A stretch of DNA of 64,000 nucleotides from JARRKC01 sp963723965. Lineage in GTDB: Bacteria > Acidobacteriota > UBA6911 > RPQK01 > JAPXNP01. Below, in pieces: positions 22,936 to 29,777 of the stretch (position 1 is the first letter of the stretch; every line of letters begins with the position of its first letter). The DNA lies in the NCBI GenBank assembly GCA_963723965.1, contig CAVRSV010000002.1:62001-126000 (forward strand), read 5' to 3'. Below the pieces are notes generated by a model, which was not told the origin of the DNA, searched no databases, and saw nothing but the letters and a program-made list of their open reading frames with translations. Made by a program: the position numbers and the translations under genes.

Positions 22936-23247
22936 GTGCGATTGAAAGCTCGACCAGTCTTAGAGAATGAATGGGTAGAAGTTGGAAAGGCATATCTATA
23001 TCTGATTCCGACTAGCTGCTTATGCGGGTTCATCATATTCCTTGGTCGGTTGCCTGGTGGTTTCGGACAGAAGGTGTTGGCATCGATCGGCTTACTAGGA
23101 TGGATAGTGTTATTTACTTGGTTTCTCGGGTTTCTGTGGTTCTATCCGAGGCTGATTGGAATACTCCTTGCCCTCATCTTTGTCTGGGCCGCATTCGCCT
23201 TGGTAAGCCTGTGGTGCGCGATCTTCGTAACCTTGATTATCGAGTGA
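22936..23247 (+). CDS. Small membrane protein, candidate immunity protein for Rhs tip 3
   Basis: 103 residues from a GTG at 22936, five bases after the stop of cassette 3. An upstream ATG at 22885 inside the tip is also possible, but the similarity with the gene at 18473 begins at LENEWVEVGKA. Hydrophobic helices lie at YLYLIPTSCLCGFIIFL, IGLLGWIVLFTWFLGFLW and LLALIFVWAAFALVSLW. Divergence from its paralogue parallels that of the tips, as expected for cognate toxin/immunity pairs. Confidence 0.65.
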   Translation: MRLKARPVLENEWVEVGKAYLYLIPTSCLCGFIIFLGRLPGGFGQKVLASIGLLGWIVLFTWFLGFLWFYPRLIGILLALIFVWAAFALVSLWCAIFVTLIIE

Positions 23248-23381
23248 TGGACTGGCATATGAGATGGTGATTCACGGATCGATCATGGCCGAGGTGCGTC
23301 AACGACAATTACATTTCCCTGGGCGGTAGAGAAATGTAGTTGACGCCGGGTACATAGGTCCCAGACGGGAGATTCATTGAA

Positions 23382-24128
23382 GTGATATATAGGGCGAAAC
23401 GCGTGGCCAGTACTGTTACTCCGGGTGCTTTCAATCTTCTCCGACTGTGTTGCTGCACAGCCATGATCCTTGGCGCGCACTTTGATTGGGGAGCGGCGGC
23501 GTCCGCTTCAGAGCACAGCCGGGAGGTACAACCCTGCGAGGTTCCGTCCTTTTCTGAAGCGTATTTTCGGCGCAGCCTTGAATTGCTAAAGCTAGAAACT
23601 CCTGAGAACTTGGTGCATGTGCTTGTCCTTCCGTGGGCGCACGTTGTTCTCGCCTCAGGGATGCCCCTGGAGTACGGTGTCGCCGTTCGAGCTACAACTG
23701 AGGGCCCCAAGATCGTGGCTGTGCGAGCCCGAGAGAGCATCTGGGCCACGAATTTCAAGAACTTCGCTGGATCCACCGAGGCCGTTCCTGTTCCACTCGA
23801 TCAGTGGGAGGCGCCGATCGATAATGCCTGCATGGGGGAGCTTTGGCGTGCATTCCAGCGCCAAGCAAGGCAGATGTCATTTGCGACAGACCGCTTCTCG
23901 ACTCCCGGTGGAGGCTGGCGCTATCGGTTCTATGTAATCGTGATGGGGTTTGGTTCCACTTGCGGGCGACTCGATGTTCAGTTTGACGGCAGATCCCGTT
24001 ACGTACCAACTCGACTCGCCGAAACGATGGTGAAGTTCGCAATGAGTCCACCTGAGGAACGTGCAGCAATCAGGGACGAACTGCTGCGGCTCGCGAGGGT
24101 TCTATCCGTGAAGGGTTCAGCCAGATAG
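23382..24128 (+). CDS. Hypothetical exported protein in the Rhs island
   Basis: 248 residues. The N-terminus MIYRAKRVASTVTPGAFNLL plus RLCCCTAMILGAHF looks like a signal or lipoprotein-type leader with three adjacent cysteines. The rest is a mixed alpha/beta sequence (VHVLVLPWAHVVLASGMPLE, RYRFYVIVMGFGSTCGRLDV) ending in a helical tail. No family recognised. It lies in the island on the same strand as the cassettes and could be an orphan immunity or accessory gene, but nothing in the sequence proves that. The start codon is uncertain. Confidence 0.5.
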   Translation: MIYRAKRVASTVTPGAFNLLRLCCCTAMILGAHFDWGAAASASEHSREVQPCEVPSFSEAYFRRSLELLKLETPENLVHVLVLPWAHVVLASGMPLEYGVAVRATTEGPKIVAVRARESIWATNFKNFAGSTEAVPVPLDQWEAPIDNACMGELWRAFQRQARQMSFATDRFSTPGGGWRYRFYVIVMGFGSTCGRLDVQFDGRSRYVPTRLAETMVKFAMSPPEERAAIRDELLRLARVLSVKGSAR

Positions 24129-24163
24129 GAACCCGTTGCTGCCTTGTGGGTTGATGAGAGACT

Positions 24164-24385
24164 TCAGCCTGGTTGTTCTCGTATTGCCCCGTCGTGTGGG
24201 GAACCGTTGCCACCGTCCCCGATGAGCGGCATGTTAGCTTCCCAGTTTCGCAACCGGCGCGCGTAGGTGGATCCGAACTTGAGACGCCAGAATCGGGCAG
24301 ACTCGTAAGACACGATGATCTTCCGTTCCGCCTCAAGATCCTCAACGTCTCGGAAGCTGAAATTGAATCGGTGTAGATCAAGGCC
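24164..24385 (-). mobile_element. Remnant of an IS6-family transposase (N-terminal part)
   Basis: The minus-strand frame running down from 24385 gives RFNFSFRDVEDLEAERKIIV followed by SYESARFWRLKFGSTYARRLRN. This matches the start of IS6/IS26-type transposases (FRDVEDLLAERG, SYETIRRWVLKFGP). The frame opens directly after a stop codon and leaves homology after about 45 residues, before the DDE catalytic region, so it is inactive. Just upstream a direct repeat GGTGTAGATCAAG occurs twice (near 24370 and 24408). It shows past mobile-element activity in the Rhs island. Confidence 0.6.
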
Positions 24386-25007
24386 TCATGACTGATGATC
24401 CGCGCCGGGTGTAGATCAAGTTGTCTCGAATTCCGTCACGTTCCAGATTCGAGTCTTGATGTAGCCAGATTTGTCGTCGCTCAAAGCCCCTCAGAGCCGC
24501 AGACCTCAACAGGCCGGCCGTAACTCATTGAGACGAAAAGGCCCGTAAAATGGGCGTTTTCGGGTTTGGAGCGGTCCTGCTTTGGGAGCAGGAGGCCAGC
24601 TCAAAGTCCGAGGGGCGAAATGCGAAGTGCGAACCGCACCCAACCGGCGGCAAGCACAGCCAAGACCGCCTCCTTCGCCCCTTCGCATCTCGCCGTTCGC
24701 GCCTTTCTCCGGCGGCTCAATCCAAAGCGGCGGTGCCGCACTGCTGCATCTCCGACGCCGCAGGCGTCCTTGGAAGCGCGGGAGCTTGCTCCCGCTATCG
24801 GTTCGCCCGGAACACCCATGCCGTCTCCGACCGGTGGCCGGCGGCCAACCGCCGCCGAAGCCCGGGCGCACCTCCGACCGAGACCCCTCCACAGAAAGCG
24901 GCAGCAAGCTACCGCAGTCCAAAGCGGCTTCGCCGCGGTGCCGGAGCAGCGCAATCCAGACCAATGGGGGATCGAGCGACAGCGATCTCGCTCCAGCGGG
25001 GGAGGGA
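24386..25007. other. Non-coding spacer with degenerate short repeats
   Basis: No convincing gene. The stretch 24570-24970 carries short palindromic or repetitive phrases (GCGAAATGCGAAGTGCGAA, GCGGGAGCTTGCTCCCGC, AAAGCGGCTTCGCCGC) of the kind that accumulate between genes. It runs directly into the Rhs remnant at 25008. Confidence 0.55.
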
Positions 25008-25269
25008 TGCCGCGGGCAACGTGACCAACGACGGGACCCACACCTACCAGTACGATGCGGAGAACCGGCTGATCAAGATCGACGGAGGCTCGACGGCCCG
25101 GTGTGCCTCCGATCCCCAGGGCGAGCGGGTCTCGAAGATCGCCGAGAGCGGCCTCGACTACTTCTGCGCGCGGTACTACGCGTCCGCCCATGGACGGTGG
25201 AGGGAGGCCGATCTGGACATTCCGCTGTTGCAGGAAGCCCAAGCTGAGTACGGAGCTCTCCAAAACTGA
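25008..25269 (+). pseudogene. Rhs cassette 4, internally deleted remnant
   Basis: DNA almost identical to cassette 2 starts at DAAGNVTNDGTHTYQYDAEN and runs to GERVSKIA. It then jumps at about 25143 directly to ESGLDYFCARYYASAHGRW. The segment encoding GVTTYFYWG to GKERDS is missing (about 265 bases relative to cassette 1). The tip after GRWREAD is only about 20 residues and then a stop. No immunity-like gene follows. It shows recombination or deletion within the conserved core. Confidence 0.75.
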
Positions 25270-25292
25270 AGCCCGGCAGCACGCTCACTCGA

Positions 25293-26066
25293 TCAGGTCT
25301 TCTTCCCCATCACCAGGAGCGTCTTGGCAGGCACGACGAATTCGCCGCCTCGGCGCCGGATGGACATCGCCGACAGCCATTCCTCCGGCGCCTGGCGCAA
25401 GAGGTTCCGGATTTCAGCCACGGCCTCGGTTCCGGAAGAGGCAATCTCGCACCAGCGGGCGACTGTGACGCCCTGAGGCCGCTCGGAGAGGCCCGTCTCC
25501 ATGTGCAGTGCACGGAGTCCCGCTTTCTCGAAGATCGATCGCCAACGGGACGGGCTGTAGCTCCTCACATGGGTCGGGTCGTGCAGGACCTCCAATCGGT
25601 GGTTGAAGTCGTCCAGCGCCGGGTCCTCGTAGCCTTCCAGATCGATCACGGCAACGGAGCCCCCGGACCGGGCGAGGCGAGTCATCTCGGCCAGGGCGCG
25701 CTCAATATCGCTGAAATGGTGCGGCGCCAGGCGCGAAGCCACGAGATCGAAAGAACTCGACGGCAGCGGGATGTCCTCGGCCGAAGCGCACCGGGTCTCA
25801 ACCTCGAGGCCGCGCTCGGCGGCGAGCTTCTCGAAAACCCGCAGCATGTTGGGCGCCGGGTCCACTCCCATGATTCTGGACGCCACGCTCTGGAAGGAGA
25901 GGGCCAGGTGCCCGGGGCCACAGGCGACATCGCAGATTGAGAGCGGTTTGGTGAAGTCCAGCAACGAATGGAGTCTCCGGATCGTGGGGCTCGACTGGTG
26001 GACCTCGCTGGTCGCGAAGTTCTCAGCCAGCTGATCGAACCGTGCAGCTGATGGGTTCTCTTTCAT
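25293..26066 (-). CDS. Class I SAM-dependent methyltransferase
   Basis: 257 residues. Motif I is ICDVACGPGHLALSF, motif II the acidic VDPAPNML, and the post-motif region AEDIPLPSSSFDLVASRLAPHHF matches UbiE-type methyltransferases acting on small molecules. No membrane segment. It starts seven bases after the stop of the dehydratase gene upstream and so is probably the last gene of a transporter-dehydratase-methyltransferase operon. The substrate is unknown and does not obviously belong to sugar-acid breakdown. Confidence 0.85.
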   Translation of the reverse strand: MKENPSAARFDQLAENFATSEVHQSSPTIRRLHSLLDFTKPLSICDVACGPGHLALSFQSVASRIMGVDPAPNMLRVFEKLAAERGLEVETRCASAEDIPLPSSSFDLVASRLAPHHFSDIERALAEMTRLARSGGSVAVIDLEGYEDPALDDFNHRLEVLHDPTHVRSYSPSRWRSIFEKAGLRALHMETGLSERPQGVTVARWCEIASSGTEAVAEIRNLLRQAPEEWLSAMSIRRRGGEFVVPAKTLLVMGKKT

Positions 26067-26073
26067 CGATCGA

Positions 26074-27253
26074 TCATTCCTGGATGGCGAACGCCTTGAG
26101 GGCCTCTTCGTCCACCGTCAATCCGAGGCCGGGGGCGGATTCGTCGAGATCGATGAATCCGTCCCTGGGCGTCGGTTCGCCCCGGAAGATGTACCAGAAG
26201 AGCTCGTTGCCGACTTCGACGTCCACCGGCGGGAAGAACTCGGCCATGGGCGAATTCAGACTGGCCATCACGACGTGGTAGTTGTGCATCTGGCCGGCGT
26301 GCGGGATCACGGGGATCGAATGGGCCTCGGCGAGGGCGGCGATCTTTCGTGCCTGGGTCAGGCCGCCGACGCGGTTCGTGTCGAACTGGATGTAGTCCAC
26401 GGCCCGCGCTTCGATGAGTTCGCGGAACCCGTACAGCGTGTGCTCGTGCTCGCCGCCGGCAATCGGGATGCGGCCGGACCGCTTCAATTCCGCGTAGCCC
26501 TGGACATCATCGGGAATCACCGGCTCCTCGAGCCAGCGAAGTTGGAACGGTTCGAGCAGAGGAAGCATGCGTTTGGCGTAGTCGAGATTCCAGCCCATAT
26601 AGGCGTCGGCCATGACGTCCACGCCGTCGCCCACCGCCTCCCGCACGGTGCGGACGAGGGCGACGTTCTGCTGCATGCCTTCGGCGCCGTCGGTGGGCCC
26701 CCATCCGAAGCGCAGTTTCATCGCCCTGTAGCCCTGCTCCCTGTACTTGCGTGCCTCTTCGGCCAGTTCCTCGAGGGGCGTCGCATAGAGTCGGCTGGCG
26801 TAGACGGGAATCCTCGGTTTGGTGCGCCCGCCGAGCAGACGGTAGACCGGTTGTTTCGCGGATTTGCCCAGCAGGTCCCAGAGCGCGATGTCCACGGCGC
26901 TGATGGCGACCATTCCGATCCCCTTGCGCCCGAAGGCCATGGTCTTGCGATACATGTGCTGCCACAGGAACTCCAGGTCCCAGGGGTCGGCACCGATGAG
27001 CAACGGCTCGAGGTAAGTGTCGATCACCTGCTTGGTGACGAGGGGCGACAGCGCCGCATTACCGAGCCCGACCAGTCCGTCGTCGGTAAAGACTTCGACG
27101 AGCAAGCCAGCCGTGGAAGGTGAAGGTGCCCATGGTGGCTTTGGTCAGCATGGGCGAGACGGCGTCCATGGGATTCGTGCAGAAGTGGGGCGGCAACGGG
27201 ACCGTCTTGCCGGTCCATTGAATGGCCCGTGTCCGGATTTCAGTGATTTTCAT
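26074..27253 (-). CDS. Enolase-superfamily sugar-acid dehydratase, possibly L-rhamnonate dehydratase (one frameshift)
   Basis: Mandelate racemase/muconate lactonizing enzyme fold that removes water from an aldonic acid. The N-terminal piece starts MKITEIRTRAIQWTGKTVP, reaches TFHGWL, and rejoins the main frame as LVEVFTDDGLVGLG once one extra base at the AA of 27104-27105 is removed; this gives 392 residues. The catalytic barrel shows AMKLRFGWGP, MADAYMGWNLDYA, RWLEEPVIP, GGEHEHTLYGF and PVIPHAGQMHNYH. WTGKTVP with PHFCTN resembles entries annotated as rhamnonate dehydratase, but substrates vary in this family. Its start overlaps the stop of the MFS gene by 14 bp. Confidence 0.8.
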
Positions 27254-28535
27254 ATTGGTGTCTACCCGCTGAAAGGGAGAGCTGATGGAGTCTGGGAATG
27301 CCCAGACAGATCACGACGAAAGCAACGACGTGCAGCGAGCCGGCAATGGCCAGGACGGGTGTGTAGCTGAAGCCGTGATCGAGCAGCCAGCCGGCGAGCT
27401 GTCCGAGCACCACTCCGCCCATGGCGCCGCCGAGGCCGACGAGCCCGGCTACCTTGCCCAGGGACTCTCGAGGGACGAGATCGGTCGGGAGAATCATCAC
27501 CAGCGTGGACCATGACTGCTGTCCGAAGAAGGCGAGGCTGAAAACGAAGATCACCCAGGCGACGGTCGGCAATTGCGGGACCAGGATCACCCAGGGCATG
27601 AGGGCCGCGCTGAGGCCGAGGGCCAGCTTCCGCGAGAAGTTCACACTGTAGCCGCGGACCAGGAGCCAGCTCGACAATCCGCCGCCGACCAGACAACCGA
27701 CGCCGGACGCCGCATAGGGAATCCAGCCGACGTTGCTGGCCTGCTTGATATCGAAGCCGTACGCGTCGAAGAGATACTTGGGGAGCCAGAACAGATAGAA
27801 GTACCACGCCGCGTCACTCAGGAATTTCGCGAACATGACACCCCGGATTTCCCGGTGCCGCAACAGTTCGGTCAAGCCGATGGTGGGTCTGGCGGCGCTC
27901 GTGGGGGCGGTGGGAGATTCGCCCGGCGGGTAGTAGATGCGCCACCACCAGAATACCCAGACGAGGCCGAGACCGCCCGTCAGGAAGAAGACCCAGCGCC
28001 ACGGCGACAGGTCGAGCCAGTATACGTGCGTCAGGACCAGCGCGATCAGGGGCGGTGCGATGACGGCCCCGACGGCCGTGCCGCCGTTGACGATGCCCAT
28101 GGCCGTGGCCCGTTGATTGACGGGAAACCACTCCGCCACCGCCCGCGTGGCCGCCGGAAATCCGCCGCCTTCTCCAATCCCGAGCAGCAACCGGCTGGCG
28201 GCCAGCGCGATCACTCCGCCGGCCAGCCCGTGACTCGCACAGGCCAGCGACCAGAAGGCCATCACGATCAGGAACCCGCGGCGCGTTCCCAGACGGTCCA
28301 GCAGCCAGCCGCCGCCCAGGTACATCAGGCCGTAAGTGATGAGGAAGGCGGAGTCCAGCGCCGCCTTGATCTCGTAGCTGATGGGAAAGTCCGCCTGGAT
28401 GGCGTTGATCGCCCAGGGCAAGGTTTGCCGGTCGAGATAGCTGATGGCGATGGCCGCGCTGACGAGGAACGCGATGGGCCAGCGCATCGAGGCACTGAAG
28501 CTGGCGACGGCAGTGGTTGTTGATGTAGGTCTCAC
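27240..28535 (-). CDS. MFS transporter of the anion:cation symporter type (sugar acids)
   Basis: 431 residues from a GTG, with about twelve membrane helices. It carries MFS loop signatures (LLDRLGTRRGFLIVMAF, RLLLGIGEGGGFPAATRAVA, EWFPVNQRATAMGIVNGG) typical of hexuronate/galactonate/rhamnonate permeases. SYLDRQTLPWAI in helix 1 matches the same group. It overlaps the dehydratase gene, so uptake and dehydration of the same aldonic or uronic acid is likely. There are no other pathway genes nearby. Confidence 0.85.
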   Translation of the reverse strand: MRPTSTTTAVASFSASMRWPIAFLVSAAIAISYLDRQTLPWAINAIQADFPISYEIKAALDSAFLITYGLMYLGGGWLLDRLGTRRGFLIVMAFWSLACASHGLAGGVIALAASRLLLGIGEGGGFPAATRAVAEWFPVNQRATAMGIVNGGTAVGAVIAPPLIALVLTHVYWLDLSPWRWVFFLTGGLGLVWVFWWWRIYYPPGESPTAPTSAARPTIGLTELLRHREIRGVMFAKFLSDAAWYFYLFWLPKYLFDAYGFDIKQASNVGWIPYAASGVGCLVGGGLSSWLLVRGYSVNFSRKLALGLSAALMPWVILVPQLPTVAWVIFVFSLAFFGQQSWSTLVMILPTDLVPRESLGKVAGLVGLGGAMGGVVLGQLAGWLLDHGFSYTPVLAIAGSLHVVAFVVICLGIPRLHQLSLSAGRHQYENH

Positions 28536-28589
28536 TGCGGATCGATAGGGATTGGCATTCGATGGCGGGAGTGTACCTCAGGAGCCGGG

Positions 28590-29363
28590 ATGAGTAAAGA
28601 CATCAAAAGGCCTGAGTTGCGCGCCCGGGTCGCGCGTCAGGGTCAAGGCCCCCGCGTCGCAGCTGAAGGAGACTGGGGGGATCTTGCCGGCGCCAGCATG
28701 GACACGCTGAACAGCCTGCGCCTCTATGCGAGCGACAACAGGCGGATTTTCCACGCGATCGGACGGGGGTGGTGGATGGGCACGGACCCCGACCTGACTC
28801 CCTATCTTGTGTAGGATCCTTCGTCCAGCGGGGTGATGGCCGCGCTCGGAGATCCTGAAGGGGCCGGCGCCGTTGTCCGCACCGTGTTCGCCTGGCGGAC
28901 ACCCGACGGGCGAATTCCGAGTTTCTCGCACTGGCAGGCGCAGGGAGACGAGGCCGATCTCACGCTGTATCGTTCGTTCCCGCCGGGGACCTCGATGTGT
29001 ATGTGGGAGATGCACGAAAGGAGGCCGGACCGAGCTTTCCTCGAGGAGGTGTATCCGGCGCTCGTGCGTTGGCACGACTGGTGCCCCGAAAGACGCGACG
29101 GGAACCACAGCGGATTGCTGGAGTGGGGCTCGGAGCGACCCTCCCTCGACAAGCGCATTGCTCGAAACGGGCCAGGACGACCCCCGGTCCGCGGCAATTC
29201 CGAGCGAACGATGTCGATTCTCTTAGATCCCGGGAAATTCTGGCTGCCTCATATTGTGCCTACCGTGCCGATGGATGATCCGGTGTGGCCGGAGCAGCAC
29301 TATGGGCGCGGTCAGATTTGGCCGCCGTCGAACTATCTCGTTTGGCTCGGAGTCAGGCTCTAA
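28590..29363 (+). pseudogene. Decayed fragment of a GH63/amylo-glucosidase-like enzyme
   Basis: Two open stretches (28590-28814 and 28833-29363) separated by a stop carry recognisable pieces of an (alpha/alpha)6 glycosidase. These include GRGWWMGTDPDL, DGRIPSFSHWQAQGDE, FLEEVYPALVRWHDW, NHSGLLEWGSERP and near the end YGRGQIWPPSNYLVWLGVR. The pieces are in the right order, but large parts of the 500-800 residue family domain are missing and no signal peptide precedes them. It is therefore a remnant. It is divergent from the sugar-acid operon. Confidence 0.55.
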
Positions 29364-29605
29364 GCCGATGGTGCACATCAGGCCGAGTTCGCATGGCGCC
29401 ATCGCCGAACACATCATCCTGCACCGTAGTCCCTTCGGCGGCAGACTCTATCGAATGGAAGCCCGGAAAGGCATTGTGACGGCGACGGAGGAAGGGAATC
29501 AGAGGAACACTACGCCCCGGCATTCGGTGTGGTTCCGGTGTACCTCCGATGCCGCCCCGTCGCCCGACTGTCCCGTCGCGAGATTCCGGTTGGTCTAAAC
29601 ATCGA
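29364..29605. other. Spacer after the glycosidase remnant
   Basis: No gene supported. A short phrase SPFGGRLYRMEARKGIVTA around 29425-29480 looks protein-like and may be further debris of the decayed enzyme or its neighbour. Confidence 0.4.
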
Positions 29606-29634
29606 TTGACAAGAGAACCGCAGTTATTCACAAT
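29606..29634 (+). promoter_or_regulatory. Sigma-70-like promoter for the fibre gene
   Basis: TTGACA (29606-29611), 17 bp, then CACAAT (29629-29634; four of six consensus bases). It would give an untranslated leader of roughly 135 bases before the ATG at 29778. Confidence 0.45.
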
Positions 29635-29777
29635 TTGAGCAATATCATCATCGGCGTTGTCGGCACCCTGCGCCACGTCTTTGTTCCAGCCTGCTGATCT
29701 CTCGGTGCCCGCCGATGTTTCTGGGTTGGTCTGAGGGACGGGTTGTCCTGAACCAGGATTTCCCGGGGGAGGGTGCA

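Noticed and set aside
16948..25292. A direct repeat of the tRNA-Lys 3' end marking an att site
   Set aside because: I looked for TTCGAATCCAATACGACCC downstream and did not see a second copy, and no integrase gene is present.
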